Positions 25,501-34,160 are shown, counted from the stretch's first letter. The stretch is 64,000 nucleotides of DNA from PKWO01 sp036384915 (GCA_036384915.1 DASVLJ010000012.1:1-64000); one strand, 5' to 3'. A program made the numbers and translations. The notes: generated by a model from the sequence alone, not told the origin.

Positions 25501-28500
25501 GGTCAAGTCCTTCCAGGTGCCCGATGCGCCCGGCACGCTGGCCTGGCCGCCAAGCTTGCCTTCCACGCCCACCTCGCGCGCCACCGTGGTGGCCTGGTCG
25601 GCGAACACGGCGAGCGTATCGGTCATTTCATTGATGGTATTGGCCAGGGCCGCGATTTCGCCGCGCGCCGCCACGGTTAGTTTCTTTTTCAGGTCGCCGT
25701 TGGCCACGGCGGTCACCACGCCGGCGATGCCTCGCACCTGGGCTGTCAGGTTGGCCGCCATGAAGTTTACGTTGTCGGTCAAGTCCTTCCACGTGCCGGC
25801 GGCGCCTTCGACCTGGGCCTGGCCGCCGAGCTTGCCCTCCGTACCGACTTCGCGCGCCACACGCGTCACTTCCGAGGCGAACGAGCTCAGCTGATCCACC
25901 ATGACGTTGATGGTGTCTTTCAGCTCCAGGATCTCGCCCTTCACATCCACCGTGATTTTTTTCGTCAAGTCGCCGCGCGCCACGGCCGTGGTCACCGCCG
26001 CAATGTTGCGCACCTGGCCCGTCAAATTCGAAGCCATGAAGTTCACGTTGTCGGTCAAGTCCTTCCACGTGCCGGAAGCCCCCGGTACGGCGGCCTGTCC
26101 GCCGAGGCGTCCTTCCGTGCCGACTTCGCGCGCCACGCGCGTCACTTCCGAAGCGAAGGAGCGCAATTGGTCAACCATCACGTTGATGGTGTTCTTGAGC
26201 TCGAAGATCTCGCCTTTTACGTCCACCGTGATCTTTTTCGACAAGTCGCCGTTGGCCACGGCCGTGGTCACGTCGGCGATGTTGCGCACCTGCGAAGTCA
26301 GGTTGCCGGCCATGAAGTTGACCGAGTCGGTCAAGTCCTTCCACGTGCCCGCCACGCCGGGCACGTTGGCCTGACCACCGAGCTTGCCCTCTGTACCCAC
26401 CTCGCGCGCCACGCGCGTCACCTCGGCGGCGAACGAACTCAACTGATCAACCATCACGTTGATGGTGTCTTTCAGCTCCAGAATCTCGCCTTTCACGTCC
26501 ACCGTGATCTTCTTCGACAAGTCGCCGCGCGCCACGGCCGTGGTCACCGCCGCGATGTTGCGCACCTGGCCCGTCAGGTTCGACGCCATGAAATTCACGT
26601 TGTCAGTCAAGTCTTTCCACGTGCCGCCCACGCCGCGCACCTGGGCCTGGCCGCCGAGCTTGCCTTCCGTACCGACCTCGCGCGCCACGCGCGTCACTTC
26701 CGAAGCGAAGGAATTCAACTGGTCCACCATGACGTTGATGGTGTTCTTGAGTTCGAAAATTTCGCCCTTCACGTCCACCGTGATCTTTTTCGACAAGTCG
26801 CCGTTGGCCACGGCTGTCGTCACGTCGGCGATGTTGCGCACCTGGTCGGTCAGGTTGCCTGCCATCGAATTGACCGAGTCGGTCAGGTCTTTCCACGTGC
26901 CGGCCACGCCGGACACGTTGGCCTGGCCGCCGAGCTTGCCTTCCGTACCGACCTCGCGCGCCACGCGCGTGACTTCCGAAGCGAACGAGCTCAGCTGGTC
27001 TACCATCACGTTGATGGTATCTTTCAATTCCAGGATTTCGCCTTTCACGTCCACCGTGATCTTTTTCGACAAGTCGCCGCGCGCCACGGCCGTGGTCACG
27101 GCCGCGATGTTGCGCACCTGGCCTGTCAGGTTCGATGCCATGAAGTTCACGTTGTCGGTCAGGTCCTTCCAGGTACCGCCTACGCCGGGCACGTAAGCCT
27201 GGCCGCCGAGCTTGCCTTCCGTGCCCACTTCGCGCGCCACACGCGTCACTTCCGAAGCGAACGAACTCAATTGATCAACCATCACGTTGATAGTGTTTTT
27301 CAACTCCAGAATCTCGCCCTTCACGTCCACCGTGATCTTCTTCGACAGGTCACCGTTGGCCACGGCCGTGGTCACGTCGGCGATATTGCGCACCTGGCCG
27401 GTCAGGTTGCCGGCCATCGAGTTCACCGAGTCGGTCAAGTCTTTCCATGTGCCGGCCACGCCGGGCACGTTGGCCTGGCCGCCAAGTTTGCCTTCCGTGC
27501 CGACTTCGCGCGCGACGCGCGTCACTTCCGAGGCGAAGGAATTCAGCTGGTCAACCATCACGTTGATGGTGTTCTTCAATTCCAGAATTTCGCCCTTCAC
27601 GTCCACCGTGATCTTCTTCGACAGGTCGCCGGTGGCTACGGCCGTGGTCACATCGGCAATGTTGCGCACCTGGCCGGTCAGATTGCCGGCCATCGAATTG
27701 ACGGAGTCGGTCAGGTCTTTCCAGGTGCCCGCCACGCCCTTCACCTGCGCCTGGCCGCCGAGCTTGCCTTCGGTGCCGACTTCGCGCGCCACGCGCGTCA
27801 CTTCCGAGGCGAACGAGCTCAATTGATCCACCATCACGTTGATAGTGTTCTTCAATTCCAGGATTTCGCCCTTCACGTCCACCGTGATCTTTTTCGACAG
27901 GTCGCCATTGGCCACAGCCGTGGTCACGGCCGCGATATTGCGCACCTGACCCGTGAGGTTGGAAGCCATGAAGTTGACGTTGTCTGTCAAGTCTTTCCAG
28001 GTGCCGCCCACGCCGGGTACGTAAGCCTGGCCGCCAAGCTTGCCGTCCGTGCCCACTTCGCGCGCCACACGCGTCACTTCCGAAGCGAAGGAGCGCAACT
28101 GATCCACCATCACGTTGATGGTGTCCTTCAATTGCAGGATTTCACCGCGTACGTCTACCGTGATCTTTTTCGACAAGTCGCCGTTGGCCACGGCCGTGGT
28201 CACTTCGGCGATGTTGCGCACCTGCGAAGTCAGGTTGCCGGCCATGAAATTGACCGAGTCGGTCAAGTCTTTCCAGGTGCCGGCCACCCCTTTCACCTGG
28301 GCTTGGCCCCCAAGCTTACCTTCCGTACCCACTTCGCGCGCCACGCGCGTCACTTCCGAAGCGAACGAGCCAAGCTGGTCCACCATGGTATTGGCGGTAG
28401 TCGCGGCGCGCAGGAACTGCCCCTTGAGCGGCCGGCCATCGACTTCCAGCGTCATGGTCTGCGACAAGTCGCCCTTGGCCACGGCGCCGATCACACGCGC

Positions 28501-28830
28501 CATTTCCGTGGTGGGCCGCACCAGGTCGTCGATCAACGTATTGACCGAGTTGATGATGGTGGCCCATCCGCCGGTCACGCCTGGTACCGAGGCGCGATGG
28601 TTCAAACGGCCTTCGCGCCCGACTACGCGGCTGGCATCGGAGACAGCCTTGGCCATGCTCTCCTTGGTTTCGATGATGTCATTGACCGTGTCGGCGATCT
28701 TGCCGGCAACCCCGGTCCAGTCGGAAGGCATGCGCGCCGAAAAGTCGCCCTTCTTCAGCGCCAGCAAGGTGTGCAGGAGTACCTTGGTATCAAGTTCCTC
28801 GAGCGTATCGATCTCGTTCATCTTGTTCAC
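22528..28830 (-). CDS. giant soluble hybrid histidine kinase with tandem HAMP units
   Basis: 2100 residues with no membrane segment or signal peptide. In order: one divergent HAMP-like unit (about 70-162); eleven 92-residue units (163-1174), each with TWKDLT and a GDLSKKITVDV-type segment; a GAF domain (about 1180-1335); a coiled coil; HisKA with NMSHELRTPLNS (His near 1411); an ATPase with DTGVGI and GGTGLGLSIS; and three receivers (about 1700-1820, 1830-1945, 1975-2095) with phospho-sites in AILLDIDLPD, CMVLDLSLPD and VLMDIMMPEMDG. Repeated HAMP units of about 90 residues are known from fungal group III osmosensing kinases and bacterial relatives. It is the middle gene of a three-gene signalling operon. 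Confidence 0.93.
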   Translation of the reverse strand: MNKMNEIDTLEELDTKVLLHTLLALKKGDFSARMPSDWTGVAGKIADTVNDIIETKESMAKAVSDASRVVGREGRLNHRASVPGVTGGWATIINSVNTLIDDLVRPTTEMARVIGAVAKGDLSQTMTLEVDGRPLKGQFLRAATTANTMVDQLGSFASEVTRVAREVGTEGKLGGQAQVKGVAGTWKDLTDSVNFMAGNLTSQVRNIAEVTTAVANGDLSKKITVDVRGEILQLKDTINVMVDQLRSFASEVTRVAREVGTDGKLGGQAYVPGVGGTWKDLTDNVNFMASNLTGQVRNIAAVTTAVANGDLSKKITVDVKGEILELKNTINVMVDQLSSFASEVTRVAREVGTEGKLGGQAQVKGVAGTWKDLTDSVNSMAGNLTGQVRNIADVTTAVATGDLSKKITVDVKGEILELKNTINVMVDQLNSFASEVTRVAREVGTEGKLGGQANVPGVAGTWKDLTDSVNSMAGNLTGQVRNIADVTTAVANGDLSKKITVDVKGEILELKNTINVMVDQLSSFASEVTRVAREVGTEGKLGGQAYVPGVGGTWKDLTDNVNFMASNLTGQVRNIAAVTTAVARGDLSKKITVDVKGEILELKDTINVMVDQLSSFASEVTRVAREVGTEGKLGGQANVSGVAGTWKDLTDSVNSMAGNLTDQVRNIADVTTAVANGDLSKKITVDVKGEIFELKNTINVMVDQLNSFASEVTRVAREVGTEGKLGGQAQVRGVGGTWKDLTDNVNFMASNLTGQVRNIAAVTTAVARGDLSKKITVDVKGEILELKDTINVMVDQLSSFAAEVTRVAREVGTEGKLGGQANVPGVAGTWKDLTDSVNFMAGNLTSQVRNIADVTTAVANGDLSKKITVDVKGEIFELKNTINVMVDQLRSFASEVTRVAREVGTEGRLGGQAAVPGASGTWKDLTDNVNFMASNLTGQVRNIAAVTTAVARGDLTKKITVDVKGEILELKDTINVMVDQLSSFASEVTRVAREVGTEGKLGGQAQVEGAAGTWKDLTDNVNFMAANLTAQVRGIAGVVTAVANGDLKKKLTVAARGEIAALANTINEMTDTLAVFADQATTVAREVGVEGKLGGQASVPGASGTWKDLTENVNQLAANLTNQVRAIAEVATAVTRGDLSRSIQVEARGEVSYLKDNINEMIRNLKETTQKNAQQDWLKTNLARFTRLLQGQRDLQAVTSLILSELAPLVGAHHGVFYMMDSKEADGRLRMLASYGYRSSRKLPTSFLPGEGLVGQCALEKTRIWLTDVPRDYIVVSSGLGSAPPTNIVVLPILFEQQVKAVVEIASLDRFTETHLSFLDQLMETIGVVLNTIEANSRTESLLTQSQSLAQELQQTNQELAEKARLLSEQNNEVERKNREVEQAKLALEEKATQLALSSKYKSEFLANMSHELRTPLNSLLILAQQLGDNPDGNLSERQVEFAKTIHGSGSDLLTLINDILDLSKIESGTVTLEVSEYRFQNLRNYVERTFRHMAEAKRLDFSVDLAEGLPAAVVTDTTRLQQVLKNLLANAFKFTARGRVSLRIEPVASGWTPDHPTLAVAEHVLAFAVTDTGVGIAGDKLQLIFEAFQQADGSTARKYGGTGLGLSISRELARLLGGEIRVESVVGVGSTFTLFLPQSRTGSVNFDTGPSRAMYETVSFTESDEAAEQVYRAPLNNGTAAAPAKLEQAVEALAGFDPGLDDRSLIAPGEPSVLIIEDDARFARIVLEYAREKNFKGVVTAQGDSALSLARDYMPTAILLDIDLPDIDGFTVLDRLKRDPATRHIPVHVMTNLAERERALRQGAISYLKKPVTRERLQEEFVRIQKFMAAGKRSLLVVEDDRMQREAIVELIGDKDVRIVAVENGAQAMEALKAESFDCMVLDLSLPDVSGFDLLEQIGKDSSLLDMPVVIYTAKDLNRKEVTRLKRLANTIVMKDARSPERLLDETALFLHRSPASLPDVQRRMLEQIHVEDGGLAGHKVLIVDDDLRNIFALSKLLERQQMQVVFAENGKDGIEVLERDPAIEIVLMDIMMPEMDGYDTMRAIRRVPKFKSLPIITLTAKAMKGDRDKCIAAGASDYITKPVDVAQLLSLMRVWLRQ
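25309..28344. repeat. eleven 276-base direct repeats coding HAMP units
   Basis: The period is exactly 92 codons. The middle nine units are nearly identical in protein; the last two are more diverged. Two subtypes alternate, marked by DSVNxMAGNL and DNVNFMASNL. The array is a good substrate for recombination and for assembly errors. Confidence 0.92.
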
Positions 28831-28887
28831 GAAGATTCCCCTTCAGAAAAAGACGCCATAGGCGTCGACATCGATTCACGACCATGA

Positions 28888-30732
28888 TTATGCGGCCATG
28901 CTGTTCGATGCTGATAATAATTTTTCCGGCAAAAGCGAAGCGTTGACCGGTTCGCAAAATAATGCTCCCTGGAACTCGTCGAACCCGATTGCGTGCAAGA
29001 CATCGAATTGCTCTTTGCTGTCGACGCCGTCGGCCGCCACCTCAAGCGACATCGCTTGCGCCAGTCTCAGGATGCCAGATAGCAAGGCGGAATCGGCGCT
29101 GCTGGCATTCGCGCGCACCAGCGAGCCGTGCACCTTGAGAAAGCCCGGCGAGCACTCATGCAATGCCGTCAACGACGAGTAGCCTGTACCGAAGCCCGAT
29201 ATGCCCAGCACGGCCCCCGCCTCGCGCACGCTTCCCAGAGCGGAGCGGGCGTTGTCGAAGCCCGGAAACAGCAATGCATCCGGCACCAGCACTTGCAGAG
29301 TCCCTGCCGCCACGCCATGCTGCTCGCGCGCGCTGCACACTTGCACTGCCAATTCAGGGCATAAACTTAGGATAGTGGGATGAACGGCGAGCGGTACCCT
29401 GCACTGTATCTGCCCTTTGTCATGCCATAGCCTCCACTGCGCACACGCAACGCCAAGCATCCACTCGTTGAGCTTGAGCAACAAGCTACGATCAGGCGCC
29501 GCCTGCAGGATTCTCTCGGCACCTATCCAGCCCAGACGCGGATGCTGCCAGCGCACGAATGCCTCGATCGCACCGATCTTGCCAGTGCGCACGTTGATTC
29601 TCGGTTGGTAGTGCAGCACCAACTCCCGGTTTGCCAATGCCCGGTCGAATTCTTCCAGAAACTGGCGGTGTTCCATCTGCTCGGCATTCAAGCCCTCATG
29701 GAAAAACTGTATCGTGCCGCGGCGATTTTGCTTGGCGTGGTACATCGCAAGGTCGGCGTGCTTCATCAAGGCCTGGATGCTTGTACCGTCTTGCGGAAAG
29801 ATCGCCACACCTATGCTGGCAGACGACTGGAGTTCGATGCCGTCGAATCTGTATTCGGCGCCCAGCGCGCGCGAAACCTTGTTGGCCACGTTGAAGATAT
29901 CGCCAAACGAGCCGAGCGCTTCAAGCAGGACCACGAACTCGTCGCCGCCCAGGCGTGCCGCAATATCCGATTCGCGGATCGCGCCATTGAGCCGCATCGC
30001 CACCTCGCGCAACAGCTTGTCGCCGATCTCGTGCCCATGCGTATCGTTGATTTGCTTGAATTTGTCCAGGTCCAGGAACAGCAAGGCAAAACGCCGGCCC
30101 TGGCGCTGCGAAAGCAGGCGCGCATGTTCCAGGTGGTCTATCAGCGAGCGCCGGTTCAGTAAGCCCGTAAGAGGGTCGCGGATCGCCAGCTCCTTGGCTT
30201 TGTCCTCGGCTTGTTTGCGTTCGATGATTTCCGCTTCCAGCTGCAGGTTGATGCGCTTCAATTCCTGCATCGACTGCACGCGTAAATCCTGGTTGAGCTG
30301 CGCCAATTCCTCGGTTTTCCTCTGCAGCTCGATATTCTTGCGCCGCAGTTCGACGAACACCGATATCTTGCTCATCAGGATCTGCGGAATGATGGGCGTA
30401 AGCAGGTAGTCCACCGCCCCCTGCGAGTACCCTTTCAGGCGGTACATCTCGTCGGCATGGTGCGCCGTAACGAAAATGATGGGTACCATGGCGGAACGCG
30501 GATGGGCATGGATGGCTTCCGCAGTTTCGAAACCGTCCATCATCGGCATGTTGACATCGAGCAGAATGACGGCGAAGTCGTGGAGCAGCACGGCACGCAA
30601 GGCCTCTTCGCCTGAACGCGCGGTCACCAAGTCGAAGCCTAGCGCAGGCGCAGCATCATTGAGCAGACTTTCCAAGGCCAGCAAACTTGCAGGATCGTCA
30701 TTCACCAACAGGATTTCAGGGACACTCGTCAT
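28888..30732 (-). CDS. REC-GGDEF-EAL response regulator; receiver lysine and EAL site degenerate
   Basis: 614 residues. The receiver (about 6-125) has the phospho-aspartate D59 in VILLDVNMPMMDG, but the invariant lysine is replaced (YLLTPI). A coiled coil (130-180) follows. The GGDEF domain is intact (LGGDEF 261-266), with an RESD inhibitory site 5 residues before the motif. The EAL domain is eroded: EAF at 390-392, SGFGTGYSS for DDFGTGYSS, and ADGVD for AEGVE. It likely makes c-di-GMP, and the EAL part may only bind it. It is 57 bases upstream of the HAMP-repeat kinase on the same strand. Confidence 0.9.
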   Translation of the reverse strand: MTSVPEILLVNDDPASLLALESLLNDAAPALGFDLVTARSGEEALRAVLLHDFAVILLDVNMPMMDGFETAEAIHAHPRSAMVPIIFVTAHHADEMYRLKGYSQGAVDYLLTPIIPQILMSKISVFVELRRKNIELQRKTEELAQLNQDLRVQSMQELKRINLQLEAEIIERKQAEDKAKELAIRDPLTGLLNRRSLIDHLEHARLLSQRQGRRFALLFLDLDKFKQINDTHGHEIGDKLLREVAMRLNGAIRESDIAARLGGDEFVVLLEALGSFGDIFNVANKVSRALGAEYRFDGIELQSSASIGVAIFPQDGTSIQALMKHADLAMYHAKQNRRGTIQFFHEGLNAEQMEHRQFLEEFDRALANRELVLHYQPRINVRTGKIGAIEAFVRWQHPRLGWIGAERILQAAPDRSLLLKLNEWMLGVACAQWRLWHDKGQIQCRVPLAVHPTILSLCPELAVQVCSAREQHGVAAGTLQVLVPDALLFPGFDNARSALGSVREAGAVLGISGFGTGYSSLTALHECSPGFLKVHGSLVRANASSADSALLSGILRLAQAMSLEVAADGVDSKEQFDVLHAIGFDEFQGALFCEPVNASLLPEKLLSASNSMAA

Positions 30733-31238
30733 AAAGCCTGCCGCGTCTTCAGATAAGCGGGAACGGACGACCGCTTGCCGCTGCTTCCCCGTGCTTTATT
30801 TCATCCTAGTTACGGATCCGCCGTAACAGCCGGTGCTCCCTCTGGCTTGTTCTTATTTGCGCAAGAACATATTATTCTGAAGACAATTCCGTGGGTCAAC
30901 TTCAAAATGACGTACGTAAGTGGACATTTACGCGGATCAAATGTTCCTCGCTTTTTCGGCAATTCAATTTATTTTAGTCGATACGCGCGATCCCGCTTTT
31001 CCCTTCACGAATTCCTACACGATCTTGCGCGGGAATCCTATTTACGCTGCAAACACAATTGCCAGGATAACCATATTAAATCTGGTGGACCCGCATTTCA
31101 GGTTTCGCCTTGGCGCAATGCTTTGAATGGAAGGGGGACGCACAAGGAAACATTTGCAAGCAATGACGCCAACGTTTTTTCCAATCCGCGGGCCTGCCGG
31201 GAGCATGACAGGGATTGGCACGCATTCCTGAACCGCCC
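30733..31238. other. intergenic region, 506 bases
   Basis: An AT-richer stretch upstream of the REC-GGDEF-EAL gene and downstream of the dehydrogenase gene. Two short inverted repeats are present: GTTACGG/CCGTAAC at 30809-30827 and TGTTCTT/AAGAACA at 30848-30869. Either could be an operator for the signalling operon. The frames here encode nothing recognisable. Confidence 0.45.
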
Positions 31239-32144
31239 TTATCCGGACAGACTCCTGGTGCGTGCTTCCAGCGCCTTGACCACGGCAGCCATGTCTTCGG
31301 CCTCATAGCCCAGCGCCAGGGTTTCCGCATACAAGTCATGGCACACGTCAAGCAGCGGCGAAGCCATACCCGCCTCGCGCGCCGCTCCTGACACGAGTGC
31401 GTTGTTCTTGAACACGTCGGCGATCGCGGCATGTACCGAGAAATCGCGCTCGACCAGCTTGGGCAACTTCACACGGGAGAGATCGCTGGCCATCTGGCCG
31501 GCATTGATGATGCCTGCGAATTGCGCCAGATCGAGCCCATGCCGCTGCGCGAAGTGAAACGATTCGGCCAAGCCGGCCATGGTGGTGAGCAGGTAGAGGT
31601 TGACGGCCAGTTTCATCGACAGGCCGGCGGGCACGGCACCGCACACCACTGTCTGCTTGCACATCGGTGCCAACAGGGGTTGCACGCGCGCGACGGCACC
31701 AGGCTCGCCGGCCAGCATGGCGACCAGTTGTCCCGCTTCGGCCGGCTTGCGCGAGCCCGATACCGGCGCTTCCACATAATGCCCGCCGGCGGCGCGAATA
31801 TCGGCTTCCAGGGTGCGTGAATACGCTGTAGTCGTGGTACCCATATGCACCACGACATGGTCCTTGACGCGCCTGCCGAACACCGGCGTGCCGCGCCCGA
31901 GCGTCGCATCGATCGCGGCATCGTCGGCCAGCATCATGATGACGATTTCGGTTTCGGCAAGCAGCGCGTCGATGCCGGGTGCGATGCGCGCGCCGGCTTG
32001 TTCCAGCACGGCCAGCTTGGCCGGCGAGCGGTTCCATACGACGAGCGGCGTACCGGCCTTCATCAAGTTCAAGGCCATGGGTTCGCCCATGAAACCGAGC
32101 CCAATAAAACCAAGCGGGCCAACCGCCCCCACATGCTGATCCAT
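31239..32144 (-). CDS. NAD(P)-dependent beta-hydroxyacid dehydrogenase (3-hydroxyisobutyrate dehydrogenase-like)
   Basis: 301 residues. The Rossmann motif is GFIGLGFMGEPMALNLMKAG, the substrate loop APVSGSRKPAEAGQL, and the catalytic lysine is in SMKLAVNLYLL. The family oxidises 3-hydroxyisobutyrate, tartronate semialdehyde, 6-phosphogluconate-like or gamma-hydroxybutyrate compounds; the substrate here is open. It is on the same strand as the TetR gene at 32387, separated by a 169-base palindromic element. Confidence 0.88.
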   Translation of the reverse strand: MDQHVGAVGPLGFIGLGFMGEPMALNLMKAGTPLVVWNRSPAKLAVLEQAGARIAPGIDALLAETEIVIMMLADDAAIDATLGRGTPVFGRRVKDHVVVHMGTTTTAYSRTLEADIRAAGGHYVEAPVSGSRKPAEAGQLVAMLAGEPGAVARVQPLLAPMCKQTVVCGAVPAGLSMKLAVNLYLLTTMAGLAESFHFAQRHGLDLAQFAGIINAGQMASDLSRVKLPKLVERDFSVHAAIADVFKNNALVSGAAREAGMASPLLDVCHDLYAETLALGYEAEDMAAVVKALEARTRSLSG

Positions 32145-32221
32145 TGCTTGCCTCTCCTGCTATCCAGGTTGCACGATGGTAGCCCGATTCGGCCAGGTCT
32201 GCAGGGTGCGTGCAGGGGCGG

Positions 32222-32390
32222 CTAGGAGTCTGCGCGGCAGAACGAGTCGAAGCGAAATGGGTGGGAAAAGAGCCCAATTTGGCCTCGCTTTTGAGGACTG
32301 TAGCCGTAGCTACAGCCGGAAAAACGGGGGCAAAGTGGGGCTTTTCTCCATCCATTGCAGCCGACTCGCTTCTGCCGCGCAGGCTCCTAG
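32222..32390. mobile_element. 169-base imperfect palindromic element (MITE- or REP-like)
   Basis: The ends are CTAGGAG (32222-32228) and CTCCTAG (32384-32390). The left arm CTGCGCGGCAGAACGAGTCG matches the reverse complement of the right arm CTGCGCGGCAGAAGCGAGTC with one inserted base. Similarity continues for about 65 bases per arm. The centre holds a short hairpin, CTGTAGC-CGTA-GCTACAG. It encodes no transposase. The right end contains the TAG stop codon of the TetR gene. CTAG at both ends could be a target duplication or part of the repeat. Confidence 0.75.
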
Positions 32391-32986
32391 TGCTCCAGTG
32401 CCGCGCAGACGATGTCCGCCATGCGTCCGGCCCAGGCATCGATATCGGGCGAGCCGAGCATGAGCAGGTAGCGCCTGCCGCCCCAAAGCGCGATGAAAAG
32501 CGCGTCGGCCTCATGCTCGCCGACATGCCGCGGCAAGTCGGTGCAGGCGCCGAGCACCCTGCGCCAGCGGCCGGATAATTCCTGGTAGGCGCGTCGATGA
32601 TGCTTGGGTTCGGCGATGCCTTGCTCGAGCTTGAACATCGCAGCATCGAAATAAGGCAGATCCGCCGCCGTGCCGCACGTCAGCAAAATCATTTGCCGCA
32701 CCGTCTCGCGCCAGGGCTGGGGCCGAAGGCCGTCGAGCGCCGCCAGCGTGGCCTCGATGCAATGACGCACATAACCCGAGAGCAAGGCTTCGCGGTTGGG
32801 GAAATATTCGTAAAGCGTGCCGGTCGAGACGCCGGCTTCGAGCGCCACCGCGCGGGTGGAAACACCGGCCCAGCTATCGCGGCGCCAAATCCGAACAAAT
32901 GCGCCGTAAATCGCCTCAACCGTAAGCTTGGCGCGCTCCTGCATGGGCCGTTTCAGGGGTTTGACGCGTTTTTCGTCGGTTTTCAT
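32387..32986 (-). CDS. TetR/AcrR-family transcriptional regulator
   Basis: 199 residues from ATG 32986. The helix-turn-helix reads TRAVALEAGVSTGTLYEYFP, followed by a helical ligand domain. Longer upstream frames run through the promoter of the divergent gene and are unlikely. Only 70 bases separate it from the divergent DUF2855 gene, so it probably represses that gene and itself. The stop codon lies in the terminal repeat of a palindromic element, which may have replaced the original C-terminus. Confidence 0.88.
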   Translation of the reverse strand: MKTDEKRVKPLKRPMQERAKLTVEAIYGAFVRIWRRDSWAGVSTRAVALEAGVSTGTLYEYFPNREALLSGYVRHCIEATLAALDGLRPQPWRETVRQMILLTCGTAADLPYFDAAMFKLEQGIAEPKHHRRAYQELSGRWRRVLGACTDLPRHVGEHEADALFIALWGGRRYLLMLGSPDIDAWAGRMADIVCAALEH

Positions 32987-33056
32987 TATCCGAACCCAGG
33001 GCGGATTACGATGCTCTATAGTGTAGCGGAGCAAATGCATTCCAAGGAGACCCGCC

Positions 33057-34160
33057 ATGACGCAAAGCCTGAACGTTACCCGCTTGTTGACCGACAAGGC
33101 AGCATTGAACAAGACCCGCATCGACCAGGTCACTATTGCACCGGTGCTGGACGAAGGCGAAGTAATTCTGAAAATAGAACGCGCCGCGATCACCACCAAC
33201 AACATCACCTATGCCGCCTTCGGCGACACCATGCAATATTGGGATTTCTTCCCCACCGGCGACGGCGACTGGGGCCATATGCCGGTCTGGGGCTTCGCCC
33301 GCGTCGCGGAGTCGAAGGCGGCCGGCGTGGAACGCGGCGAGTTGTTTTACGGCTACTTCCCGCTTGCCAGCCACCTCCGCATGCAAGCCGAGCGCGTAAC
33401 CGAGCGGGGTTTTTACGACGGGTCGGAGCATCGCCGCACCCTGGTCTCTGCCTACAACCAATACACGCGCTGCAGCCACGATGAGACTTACCGCGCAGGC
33501 GGGGAAAATTACCACGCGCTGGTGCGGCCCTTGTTCATCACGTCCTTCATGTGCGCCGACTTCCTGGCGGACAATGGTTTTTTCGGCGCGAAGCAAGTCG
33601 TCGTGGCGAGCGCGTCGAGCAAAACAGCCTATGGCACGGCCCACTGCCTGAACGGCAAGAGCGATGTCAGGCTGATCGCCCTGACCTCTGGCCGCAACCG
33701 CGATTTCGTTGCCGGACTGGGCTGTTACGACGACGTGAAGGCCTATGAAGAGCTCGGGCAAATCGACGCCGCGCTGCCTACGCTGTATCTTGACTTTTCC
33801 GGCGACGATGCCTTGCGCGCAGCAGTCCATCACCATTTCAACCCATCCCTGGTCTATGATTGCTTCGCCGGCTCGGCGCAAAACACGCAATTCCTGCGAA
33901 AGGCAGCGCTGCCGGGCCCGGAGCCGAAGCTGTATTTCGCACCGATACAGATAAGGAAGCGCAACATCGACTGGGGCCACGAGGAAGTCAACCGCCGCTT
34001 CAACGCCGCGCAAACGGCCTTTATTGAACACATCAGCCGCCCCGGATCGGAATGGATGCAGGTGGTGGAGCACGCAGGCTTTGACGCCGCCTCGAAGCTG
34101 ATCGAGCAGATGCATGGCGGGCGCATCGATCCGCGCGAAGGGCATGTGGTGCTGCTTTAG
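33057..34160 (+). CDS. DUF2855-family protein
   Basis: 367 residues. It matches the DUF2855 pattern as I recall it: LKIERAAITTNNITYAAFGD near the N-terminus, then SAYNQYTRC, and VVVASASSKTAYGTA, which resembles the nucleotide-binding turn of medium-chain dehydrogenases. The biochemical role is not established; a reductase-like fold is plausible. AAGGAGA at 33044-33050 lies 6 bases before the ATG, and TATAGT at 33017-33022 is a possible -10. It is divergent from a TetR gene that is its likely repressor. Confidence 0.82.
   Translation: MTQSLNVTRLLTDKAALNKTRIDQVTIAPVLDEGEVILKIERAAITTNNITYAAFGDTMQYWDFFPTGDGDWGHMPVWGFARVAESKAAGVERGELFYGYFPLASHLRMQAERVTERGFYDGSEHRRTLVSAYNQYTRCSHDETYRAGGENYHALVRPLFITSFMCADFLADNGFFGAKQVVVASASSKTAYGTAHCLNGKSDVRLIALTSGRNRDFVAGLGCYDDVKAYEELGQIDAALPTLYLDFSGDDALRAAVHHHFNPSLVYDCFAGSAQNTQFLRKAALPGPEPKLYFAPIQIRKRNIDWGHEEVNRRFNAAQTAFIEHISRPGSEWMQVVEHAGFDAASKLIEQMHGGRIDPREGHVVLL

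Noticed and set aside
25309..28344. CRISPR-like or satellite array
   Set aside because: The units are 276 bases with no spacers and are in frame within a gene. It is a protein-domain repeat.
26167..28887. 906-residue open frame on the plus strand opposite the HAMP array
   Set aside because: It is the mirror of a repetitive GC-rich gene. The residues are a repeating His/Arg/Val pattern with no known fold, and the real gene on the minus strand has clear domains.
30775..31308. 177-residue plus-strand frame in the 30.7-31.2 kb gap
   Set aside because: No ribosome site, no recognisable motif, atypical composition, and it runs into the dehydrogenase gene.
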